In this document: piece by piece, positions 6,881 through 12,813 of the stretch | Numbering within the stretch: position 1 is the first letter of the stretch | How the letters are laid out: each line of letters opens with the position of its first letter | Assembly: GCA_009779295.1 (NCBI GenBank) | Contig: WREN01000006.1 | Location: 1 to 19,536, forward strand | Source: Oscillospiraceae bacterium | GTDB taxonomy: Bacteria; Bacillota; Clostridia; Oscillospirales; CAG-272 | Length of the DNA stretch: 19,536 nucleotides | Direction of reading: 5' to 3' | Notes under the pieces: generated by a model | What the model was told of the DNA's origin: nothing | The model's database searches: none | What the model saw: the letters and a program-made list of their open reading frames with translations, nothing else | Program-made: the position numbers and the translations under genes

Positions 6881-6944
6881 AAAAAAATAAGATCCATTTT
6901 GTGAACCTTATTTATTCGCTTCATTAAAGGTTAGCAATTATTTT
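6881..6944 (-). ncRNA. Possible short minus-strand transcript (about 64 nt) ending in an intrinsic terminator
   Basis: On the minus strand TTGTAA (6979-6974), a 17-bp spacer and TATAAT (6956-6951) form a fair promoter. About 40 nt downstream lies a 10-bp stem AATAAGGTTC/GGATCTTATT (6912-6903 with 6895-6886, two G-U pairs), 7-nt loop, then a T-run (6885-6881). The stem is disrupted on the plus strand, so it is oriented for minus transcription. It lies just before the deacetylase promoter and could be a small RNA, an attenuator for a second deacetylase promoter, or chance in AT-rich DNA. Unsupported by any known family. Confidence 0.3.
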
Positions 6945-7005
6945 ATAAATATTATAACATACCTACTTGAAATTTACAAAAATTTCTGCTATAATAAATA
7001 CTATG

Positions 7006-7094
7006 GTATAATTATACAAAATTAAACCGTATAATTATTCATATTTGTTTATTTTTTCTGTTGACAAATATAAAAATACGGTGTATAATTATAC
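7006..7094. repeat. Three copies of the palindrome GTATAATTATAC upstream of the cDPGS-like gene
   Basis: Exact palindromes at 7006-7017 and 7083-7094 (the latter extendable to TGTATAATTATACA), and a one-mismatch copy (GTATAATTATTC) at 7029-7040. Copy 3 contains the -10 box of the gene's promoter. Copy-to-copy distances are 23 and 54 bp. These lie within the 308-bp gap 6813-7120, which otherwise holds only the deacetylase promoter and the possible small RNA. They look like operator sites for a dimeric repressor (inference). Confidence 0.55.
7061..7089 (+). promoter_or_regulatory. Consensus sigma-A promoter of the cDPGS-like gene
   Basis: TTGACA (7061-7066), 17-bp spacer, TATAAT (7084-7089), both exact. 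The -10 lies inside a 12-bp palindrome, so a bound repressor would block it. The predicted start is near 7096, leaving a short leader with TTAGGAGAG before the ATG at 7121. Confidence 0.88.
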
Positions 7095-7120
7095 ATGAAA
7101 TTTAATTAGGAGAGATTTTT

Positions 7121-8464
7121 ATGAATAAAACCAAACGTAATATCATCATCATTGGCGCCGCCGGTCGGGATTTCCACAATTTTAACACTTTTTATCGGAA
7201 CAATCCGGATTATAACGTGGCGGCTTTCACCGCCGCGCAAATCCCCGACATCGCGGGGCGCAAATATCCCGCGTCGCTTGCCGGTGAATTATATCCCGAT
7301 GGGATTCCGATATATCCGCAGGATGAATTAGCCTGCTTGATTAAAGAATTGGATATCGACGAGTGTGTGTTCTCGTACAGCGACGTTCCGTATGCTTTCG
7401 TTATGGGGTTGAGCGCACAAGTCAACGCCGCAGGAGCGGATTTTAAACTGATGGGTTACAAGAACACGATGATCAAAAGCATGAAACCCGTCGTTGCAGT
7501 CGGGGCTGTCCGCACAGGCTGCGGCAAAAGCCAGACTTCGCGCCGTATCGCCGAAGCGTTGATGGCGCAGGGTTTGAAGGTTATCGCTATACGTCACCCG
7601 ATGCCATACGGCGACCTCGAAACGCAGAAGGTGCAGAGGTTTGCGACGCTGAATGATTTAGTCAAGCATAAATGCACCATCGAGGAGATGGAGGAGTACG
7701 AGCCGCACATCGCGCGCGGCAACGTCATTTACGCCGGCGTTGATTACGAAGCGATCGTCCGCGCGGCTGAAAATGACCCGAAAGGCTGTGACGTGATTCT
7801 TTGGGACGGCGGCAACAACGATTTCCCGTTCTACAAGCCGGATTTGATGGTTACGGTCGTTGATCCGCACCGTCCGGGGCATGAGTTGTCGTACTATCCG
7901 GGCGAGGTTACGTTAAGGATTGCCGACGTTGTCGTCATCAACAAAATCGACAGCGCAGATTTCAATAATATTCAAATTGTGCGCAACAATATCGAGAAAG
8001 TAAATCCCACCGCGACCGTTATCGAAGCTGCGTCCACGATAAGCGTTGACAAGCCGGAATTGATCCGCGGCAAGCGCGTGCTTGTCGTCGAGGACGGCCC
8101 GACGCTCACGCACGGCGAGATGAAAATCGGCGCGGGTATCGTTGCGGCACGCAGGTTCGGTGCGGCGGAAATTATCGACCCGCGGCCGTATGCCGTGGGC
8201 AAGCTCGCGGAAACATTCAAGATTTACCCGAACGTAGGTACGCTGCTTCCGGCGATGGGTTACGGCGAACAGCAAATGCAGGATTTGTCCGCGACGATCG
8301 AGAAGACCGACTGCGATTCCGTTATCATAGCTACGCCGATCGATTTGGGGCGTGTTATTAAGATAGGCAAGCCCAATACGCGCGTGGAGTACAGTTTGCA
8401 GGAGATCGGGCATCCGAATATCGACGACGTGCTGGCAGATTTTGTGAAGAAGATTAAGGGTTGA
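7121..8464 (+). CDS. Cyclic 2,3-diphosphoglycerate synthetase-like P-loop GTPase
   Basis: A 447-residue cytoplasmic protein of the COG2403/cDPG-synthetase type. An N-terminal nucleotide-binding-like segment (NIIIIGAAGRDFHNFN) is followed at 128-137 by a P-loop GAVRTGCGKS, a DVILWDGGNNDFPF segment (224-236, Walker-B-like), DPHRPGHE (248-254) and an NKID motif (274-277). The archaeal enzyme makes cyclic 2,3-diphosphoglycerate, a thermoprotectant and phosphate/carbon store, from 2,3-DPG with ATP. Bacterial relatives are mostly uncharacterised, so the same reaction is only inferred. The start is fixed by AGGAGAG. It is a single-gene unit with a consensus promoter under palindromic repeats and a hairpin after its stop. 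It is GC-richer than the surrounding genes. No partner enzyme (e.g. 2-phosphoglycerate kinase) is visible. Confidence 0.82.
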   Translation: MNKTKRNIIIIGAAGRDFHNFNTFYRNNPDYNVAAFTAAQIPDIAGRKYPASLAGELYPDGIPIYPQDELACLIKELDIDECVFSYSDVPYAFVMGLSAQVNAAGADFKLMGYKNTMIKSMKPVVAVGAVRTGCGKSQTSRRIAEALMAQGLKVIAIRHPMPYGDLETQKVQRFATLNDLVKHKCTIEEMEEYEPHIARGNVIYAGVDYEAIVRAAENDPKGCDVILWDGGNNDFPFYKPDLMVTVVDPHRPGHELSYYPGEVTLRIADVVVINKIDSADFNNIQIVRNNIEKVNPTATVIEAASTISVDKPELIRGKRVLVVEDGPTLTHGEMKIGAGIVAARRFGAAEIIDPRPYAVGKLAETFKIYPNVGTLLPAMGYGEQQMQDLSATIEKTDCDSVIIATPIDLGRVIKIGKPNTRVEYSLQEIGHPNIDDVLADFVKKIKG

Positions 8465-8472
8465 GAATGTTT

Positions 8473-8499
8473 TAGGGAACGGATAAATCCGTTCCCTAC
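8473..8499. repeat. REP-like hairpin between convergent genes
   Basis: An 11-bp perfect stem TAGGGAACGGA/TCCGTTCCCTA around a TAAA loop, nine bases after the cDPGS-like stop and 3 bp before the XRE gene's stop. No T-tract follows on either strand, so it is not a normal terminator. On the minus strand it starts GTAGGG, the same edge as the REP-like units inside the transposase gene at 17108 and 17330, which suggests a dispersed REP-type element. Confidence 0.6.
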
Positions 8500-8501
8500 G
8501 A

Positions 8502-9563
8502 TTATCGTTCTGCGATTTTGGTTTTCAATGATTCTAACATTTCGGTATGCCAATCAAGTCCTACATCATAAAAATCTTTGTGACACCGTATAATAATTTC
8601 TTCCCACATTTCTATTGCCTTTTCATATTCGCCCCAACTTTCATACATAAACGCAAGAGAAAAGCATGGATTGCAAGGCGGTGGGTTCATCGTACTATCT
8701 AATAATTTTTGCGATTGTTCGAATATTTGCACTGCTTTTTCAAAATAATTTGCGTAGTTTTCAGGATTAAACCGGCGTTCCGCCAATCTCCTGTAACGTT
8801 CGCCTACCTCTAAGAAAACGTTAGGATCGTTTGAATAATCATTCATGAGTTTATCATAAATAACAAACGCTTCCGCTTCCCTGCCGAGCCGAATCAGCGT
8901 ATCGCCTTTGAGAATGACGCGCGTGATTTCATCAGCAATGCGGGCACTCATCTCATCCGCTTCCTTGTATCTGTCGGTTTGAACGTATGCGTTATGAAGA
9001 TTTACTTGCGCTTCTTTATTATCTGGATATTTTTTAATAAAGTTATCATAAAACCTGAAAAATCTCCAGCCGATAGGCTCATAATCCCACTGTACGCCTC
9101 TTAACCTTGCGTAAGTCTGATGAAATTGATGATTATTCAAATCTGTATTGATTAATTGTTCGGAATAACGCCCGGCGATTTCTGTGTAACCGTCTATGCG
9201 TTTTTTGTACAAATCAACCATCCTGCGCAGCGCTTCCGTGTTTTCGGCGTTTTCTTCCAACAGCCCGACTAAATATCTTTTGGCGTAAAGAAAACTGCTG
9301 TCGCTCAATTCTTCGCCCGGTTCCTCCAAGATTTTATCGACGGTTTCAAAATGATTCACATCTCCGACCGCGAATAAATCGTCGATCGCAACGCCGAAAA
9401 ATATCGCGATTTTCGGCAGAAGCATCGTGTCCGGGGTTGCGGCGTCGGTTTCCCATTTTGAGACAGATTGAAACGTTATGTTCAAATATTTTGCGAGTTC
9501 TTCCTGCGTCACGCCTTTTTCGGCGCGTAGTCTTTTTATCGTTTTACCTATACTTATTTCCAT
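8502..9563 (-). CDS. XRE-family regulator with TPR domain
   Basis: A 353-residue cytoplasmic regulator. Residues 1-60 are a clear XRE helix-turn-helix (IGKTIKRLRAEKGVTQEELA, then QSVSKWETDAATPDTMLLPKIAIFFGVAIDDLF). The remainder is helical with tetratricopeptide-like units, e.g. PDNKEAQVNLHNAYVQTDRYKEA, LGREAEAFVIYDKLMNDY and SLAFMYESWGEYEKAIEMWEEII. Such Firmicute regulators often bind a peptide or ligand through the TPR part. AAAGGAATTATTTA precedes the ATG. It has its own near-consensus promoter and is divergent from the DNA glycosylase gene. It ends 37 bp from the convergent cDPGS-like gene. Its targets are not evident; autoregulation is plausible because a 10-bp palindrome ATCGATCGAT (9593-9602) lies at the predicted start site. 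Confidence 0.9.
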   Translation of the reverse strand: MEISIGKTIKRLRAEKGVTQEELAKYLNITFQSVSKWETDAATPDTMLLPKIAIFFGVAIDDLFAVGDVNHFETVDKILEEPGEELSDSSFLYAKRYLVGLLEENAENTEALRRMVDLYKKRIDGYTEIAGRYSEQLINTDLNNHQFHQTYARLRGVQWDYEPIGWRFFRFYDNFIKKYPDNKEAQVNLHNAYVQTDRYKEADEMSARIADEITRVILKGDTLIRLGREAEAFVIYDKLMNDYSNDPNVFLEVGERYRRLAERRFNPENYANYFEKAVQIFEQSQKLLDSTMNPPPCNPCFSLAFMYESWGEYEKAIEMWEEIIIRCHKDFYDVGLDWHTEMLESLKTKIAER

Positions 9564-9608
9564 TTAAATAATTCCTTTCTAAAATATATTTTATCGATCG
9601 ATGATTTA

Positions 9609-9637
9609 ATTATATAGCTTAAATAAATATAAGTCAA
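9609..9637 (-). promoter_or_regulatory. Promoter of the XRE-TPR regulator
   Basis: Minus strand TTGACT (9637-9632), 17-bp spacer, TATAAT (9614-9609). The predicted start near 9602 falls at the edge of the palindrome ATCGATCGAT (9593-9602). Confidence 0.8.
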
Positions 9638-9655
9638 TAACCGAAATTTTTATAT

Positions 9656-9671
9656 AACTCGCATGTGAGTT
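9656..9671. repeat. Imperfect 16-bp palindrome upstream of the Fpg/Nei-like gene
   Basis: AACTCGCATGTGAGTT has arms AACTC/GAGTT around CATG, with one mismatched pair. It abuts a TATATAAC sequence and ends just before the GGAGG ribosome site of the glycosylase gene, so it may be an operator or a weak RNA hairpin. The plus-strand promoter itself is not clear. Confidence 0.4.
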
Positions 9672-9691
9672 GAATTAGGAGGTAAATAAAA

Positions 9692-10489
9692 ATGGCAGAA
9701 CTACCCGAAATCACAAAAATCTCCACCCAAATGCGCGATACCCTCCGCGGCAAAACCATTCAAACCGTTTCTATCCTGCAAGAAAAGTGCGTGAACATTC
9801 CGGCTGACGAATTTCAGACGCAAATCGCCGGCGCGAAAGTCGCGGACGTTCGCAACAAGGGCAAGTGGATTGTTACCTCGCTTTCCAACGGCGAGCAAGT
9901 TCTCCTCTCGCTCGGCATGGGCGCGGATATTCTATTCTTTGAGAATGAAGCGAATCTCCTCGAGAAATATCAAATTAAACTCCGCTTCACCGACGGCAGC
10001 GGATATACCGCGCGGTTTTGGTGGTTCGGGAAGTTTGCGCTTGCGGCGGCGGATACGCTTGACATTGGAATCGACCCGTTTGACGAACGCTTCACGCCGG
10101 AGTATTTCGCGAATCTCCTCAAGGGAAAGAAAACGCAGATCAAGGCGTTCCTGATGGATCAGAAGAATGTCGGCGGCATCGGCAACATGTACATGCACGA
10201 CATTTTGTTCGGCGCGCGGTTGCATCCGCAGCGGAAGATTTCCGATATGAGCGGCGATGATATTGAACGTTTGTACAAAAGTATGGTGGACGTTTTGAAT
10301 CTCTCGCGTTATAAAGGTGCGTTCATGTACGAAAACGACTTCTTCGGACAAAAAGGCACTTACGGGATGGATGATTTTCTGGTCGGTTATAAGGAAAACC
10401 AACCCTGTCCTGTTTGCGGCGAGAAAATTATCAACAGAAAAACAGGCAACACATCAACTTTCATATGTCCTGCCTGCCAAAAACTTTAA
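9692..10489 (+). CDS. Fpg/Nei-family DNA glycosylase homolog lacking the catalytic N-terminal proline
   Basis: A 265-residue protein of the formamidopyrimidine-DNA glycosylase fold, which removes oxidised bases in base-excision repair. The N-terminus is MAELPEIT, where active enzymes read MPELPE: Pro2, the Schiff-base nucleophile, is Ala, while Glu3 is kept. NKGKW (55-59, with the conserved Lys), GGIGNMYMHDILFGARLHP (161-179, DNA-binding Asn165) and the C-terminal zinc finger CPVC...CPAC (239, 242, 259, 262) are present. The finger's usual Arg (GRxTxxCPxCQ) is replaced in GNTSTFICPACQ. Start is fixed by TTAGGAGG. It may belong to the MxELPE-type divergent clostridial subgroup I recall, in which Pro is replaced; activity needs testing. 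It stands alone and ends at a bidirectional terminator. Confidence 0.9.
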   Translation: MAELPEITKISTQMRDTLRGKTIQTVSILQEKCVNIPADEFQTQIAGAKVADVRNKGKWIVTSLSNGEQVLLSLGMGADILFFENEANLLEKYQIKLRFTDGSGYTARFWWFGKFALAAADTLDIGIDPFDERFTPEYFANLLKGKKTQIKAFLMDQKNVGGIGNMYMHDILFGARLHPQRKISDMSGDDIERLYKSMVDVLNLSRYKGAFMYENDFFGQKGTYGMDDFLVGYKENQPCPVCGEKIINRKTGNTSTFICPACQKL

Positions 10490-10503
10490 TTCACTGTCAA
10501 ATA

Positions 10504-10527
10504 AAAAAGACGGGTACCCGTCTTTTT
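10504..10527. terminator. Bidirectional rho-independent terminator
   Basis: A 10-bp stem AAAAAGACGG/CCGTCTTTTT around GTAC, centred on the perfect palindrome GACGGGTACCCGTC. A-rich DNA precedes it and TTTTTATTTTT follows, so it can stop both the glycosylase transcript (plus) and the glutamate dehydrogenase transcript (minus). Confidence 0.9.
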
Positions 10528-10535
10528 ATTTTTAA

Positions 10536-11834
10536 TTACACCCAGCCTCTGAGTTTTACAGCTTCGGCAACACGCTGAATGGCGATCACATACGCCGCGT
10601 CGCGCATGTATAAACCCTTATCAAGAGATAAATCATACACTGCGCGGAAAGCGGTCTTCATGGCGTATTCCAGTTTGATCAAAACTTCTTCTTTATCCCA
10701 GAAATAATTCATATTACTCTGCACTTGCTCGAAATAACTGCATGTTACGCCGCCCGCGTTGCACAAAAAGTCGGGAATCATAGATATACCCCTATTTTTT
10801 ATTAACTCGTCGCAGTCGGGAGTTGTGGGACCGTTCGCGCCCTCGCATATAATTTTTACGCTGTCTTTTATCAACGGAAAAGTATCAAGCGTGATTTGGT
10901 TGGGTAGAGCGCAGGGAATGAGTATATCGACTTGCTGTTCTAACCATTTTGTACACTTTGAGTCACCCTCTAACACTTCATAGCCAAATTCAATTCCTTT
11001 ATTTTTATCAATGCTTCCGAAAGAATTTTTTACGCTTGCAAGTTTCTGTATATCAAGCCCGTCTTTATCTATAAATGTATAAACTTTCTTATCCGCATTA
11101 TGAAAGCAATTTACAGCTATGACTTTACCCCCCATTTCAACATATTTCCTTGCCGCATATTCGCCAACTAATCCGAATCCCTGAACAGACGCCGTAGTTT
11201 TTGTTATATCTATATTTTTGATTTTAAGCATTTCTTCAAGCGTATAGATAACCCCATAACCCGTAGCTTCAGTTCTTCCTAACGACCCGCCCATTCCAAC
11301 GGGCTTTGCGGTGATCATACCGGGATAACGTCCTCCGGCAATAGTTTCATATTCGTCGAGCATCCAAAGCATATGCTGAGCATTGCTTCCCATATCCGGA
11401 GCGGGAACGTCGGAATTCGGCCCTATCTGGCTGTAAAGCTGGCGTATAAATCCGCGGCAGAGCTTTTCCTGTTCGTTTAAAGAAAGGGCAGACGGGTCGC
11501 ATACGATTCCGCCTTTGCTTCCGCCAAGCGGCAGGTTTAACAGCGCGCATTTCCACGTCATCCACATAGAAAGAGCCTTGACGTCGTCTATTGTTTCCTC
11601 GTTATGGAAACGCAGCCCGCCTTTTGCCGGACCTCTCGCGTCGTTGTGTTTCACGCGGAACGCTTTAAATATCTTTATTGACCCGTTATCCATTTTTATC
11701 GGTATATTAAAATGGATCTCCTTCATAGGTTCTCTTAAAAAATTTTTCATGCCGTCTTCAAGCCCTAAATATTCCGCCATATTATCAAATTGTTTCTGCG
11801 CGTTCTCAAAAGGATTATACTTAGATTCTGTCAT
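10536..11834 (-). CDS. gdhA: Glutamate dehydrogenase (Glu/Leu/Phe/Val dehydrogenase family)
   Basis: A 432-residue enzyme interconverting glutamate and 2-oxoglutarate plus ammonia with NAD(P). Seen in order: the substrate site GPAKGGLRFH, KCALLNLPLGGSKGG (Lys95 and Lys107, the latter the catalytic-site lysine), PAPDMGS with the catalytic Asp147, the Rossmann motif VQGFGLVG (217-224), and the C-terminal DFLCNAGGVTCSYFEQVQ. Length fits the hexameric ~45-kDa class. Start: ATG 11834 lies 10 nt after GGGAGG; an ATG at 11852 would overlap that ribosome site. The gene is monocistronic with a consensus promoter and a 29-bp palindrome at the transcription start. A fermentative amino-acid metabolism is suggested, though cofactor preference cannot be read with certainty. 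Related leucine or phenylalanine dehydrogenases are shorter, making GDH the best call. Confidence 0.95.
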   Translation of the reverse strand: MTESKYNPFENAQKQFDNMAEYLGLEDGMKNFLREPMKEIHFNIPIKMDNGSIKIFKAFRVKHNDARGPAKGGLRFHNEETIDDVKALSMWMTWKCALLNLPLGGSKGGIVCDPSALSLNEQEKLCRGFIRQLYSQIGPNSDVPAPDMGSNAQHMLWMLDEYETIAGGRYPGMITAKPVGMGGSLGRTEATGYGVIYTLEEMLKIKNIDITKTTASVQGFGLVGEYAARKYVEMGGKVIAVNCFHNADKKVYTFIDKDGLDIQKLASVKNSFGSIDKNKGIEFGYEVLEGDSKCTKWLEQQVDILIPCALPNQITLDTFPLIKDSVKIICEGANGPTTPDCDELIKNRGISMIPDFLCNAGGVTCSYFEQVQSNMNYFWDKEEVLIKLEYAMKTAFRAVYDLSLDKGLYMRDAAYVIAIQRVAEAVKLRGWV

Positions 11835-11873
11835 TTTGTTTTTACCTCCCATTTGCTAATTCAAAAATTAAAA

Positions 11874-11902
11874 ATTGCATTATATATTTTATATAATGCA
11901 AT
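11874..11902. promoter_or_regulatory. 29-bp perfect palindrome (putative operator) at the gdh transcription start
   Basis: Arms ATTGCATTATATA and TATATAATGCAAT (13 bp each, exact) around TTT. It begins directly after the -10 box (11908-11903, minus strand) and so covers the predicted start site and the first ~20 bases of the leader. This is a typical repressor position; the cognate regulator is unknown. Confidence 0.7.
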
Positions 11903-11931
11903 ATTATATACTAAAAAAATGAGTTTGTCAA
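11903..11931 (-). promoter_or_regulatory. Consensus sigma-A promoter of gdh
   Basis: Minus strand TTGACA (11931-11926), 17-bp spacer, TATAAT (11908-11903), both exact consensus. Confidence 0.88.
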
Positions 11932-11935
11932 CTAA

Positions 11936-11968
11936 AAATTTCATTTTTTTTGCAAAAAATTGAAATTT
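11936..11968. repeat. AT-rich imperfect inverted repeat upstream of gdh
   Basis: Arms AAATTTCA (11936-11943) and TGAAATTT (11961-11968) with a partly complementary T-run/A-run interior. It lies between the CobW-like gene's stop and the gdh promoter. It has no GC-rich stem, so it is a poor terminator candidate; it may be an UP-element-like or curved AT tract. Confidence 0.35.
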
Positions 11969-12006
11969 ATTTTAAAAGGAAATTGCAGGAAACGATTTTC
12001 AAACAT

Positions 12007-12813
12007 TCACTTTACCCGGATTTTAAATAACGACTTCAAATATTTCCTGTCGAGTCTGCGACCGATAATGTTTATCATAGGGGTTATCTCACGATTGATT
12101 TTTTCCGGTTTGTGCGATCCGCCGGCATAATTTATAAGCCAACTGCCGTCATTCGCTTTTAAATAACCCTTGATACGCCACACGTTAGCGACGTGCGGGA
12201 TTTCATCCTCCTCAAACACGGCGTTCGGGTATAGCGTACAACTTTGAAAAAGGGTGGTGTGATCTACAGGCGATATTGTAAGTTCACGTTTTTGGGGTTT
12301 CGCGTTTGAAATAATTGCAAAATCGTCATCAGTCAACGCAAAAATTTCATCGCGTTGGATTATTTTCCCCGTATTCAACAGTTCGCCCGCTAATACTGAT
12401 TTGTCATCGTCTGTCATCATTTCTTCCATGGCGGGATCAACGACTGTAACCATGCAGCCGTATTCGCATACCGCGCTGACGGCAGAGCTTTCCATTATCA
12501 TAAAGAAATCAGAAGGATCGAAAATCCCTGACGGCTCGATGATAATACGATCGTACAACCCTCCAAACGATAGCAGCACGTCATGAAAATTCGTTTTGAG
12601 CGCGCAACAAATACAACCGCCGGATAATTCTCTGACAAAAACTCCCGACTCCGCCAATATCATGCTGTCGATTCCTGCCATACCATATTCGTTTTCGATC
12701 ACGGCGAAAGTTTTGCCTTCGCGGCGGAAATATTCGATGTAACGCTTGATGTATGTAGTCTTCCCTGCTCCGAGAAAACCTGTGATGAGATCAACCTTTG
12801 TTATATTTCCCAT
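12007..12813 (-). CDS. CobW/P47K (COG0523)-like P-loop protein with altered guanine motif
   Basis: About 268 residues from ATG 12813 (an alternative TTG lies at 12831). Clear COG0523 signals: Walker A GFLGAGKTT (12-20), ENEYG, the metal-binding GGCICC (65-70) and IIIEPSGIFDPSDF. COG0523 proteins are GTP-dependent metal chaperones or cobalamin-related accessory proteins. Unusually, the guanine-specificity NKxD motif is not found; the aligned region reads IIQRDEIF. The C-terminal domain is short. Neither start has a good ribosome site, and the gene overlaps the 3' end of the methyltransferase gene by 23 bp, so translation is probably coupled to it. The context points to delivering or activating the cofactor or metal of that methyltransferase, perhaps corrinoid or zinc (inference). 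Confidence 0.85.
   Translation of the reverse strand: MGNITKVDLITGFLGAGKTTYIKRYIEYFRREGKTFAVIENEYGMAGIDSMILAESGVFVRELSGGCICCALKTNFHDVLLSFGGLYDRIIIEPSGIFDPSDFFMIMESSAVSAVCEYGCMVTVVDPAMEEMMTDDDKSVLAGELLNTGKIIQRDEIFALTDDDFAIISNAKPQKRELTISPVDHTTLFQSCTLYPNAVFEEDEIPHVANVWRIKGYLKANDGSWLINYAGGSHKPEKINREITPMINIIGRRLDRKYLKSLFKIRVK

Noticed and set aside
6840..6912. A 23-codon minus-strand frame starting at an ATG near 6928 and running through the hairpin
   Set aside because: No ribosome site before the ATG and the frame crosses a terminator-like stem and the next promoter; not a credible gene.
7913..8413. Antisense frame opposite the cDPGS-like gene
   Set aside because: The plus-strand frame has complete family motifs and a promoter; the antisense product resembles nothing and is due to GC-rich codon positions.
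8473..8499. Rho-independent terminator for the cDPGS-like gene
   Set aside because: The stem is strong but there is no T-tract on either strand; listed as a REP-like repeat, though it could still affect transcript ends.
11850..11852. ATG at 11852 as start of glutamate dehydrogenase
   Set aside because: The GGGAGG ribosome site lies just downstream of it and is correctly placed for ATG 11834.
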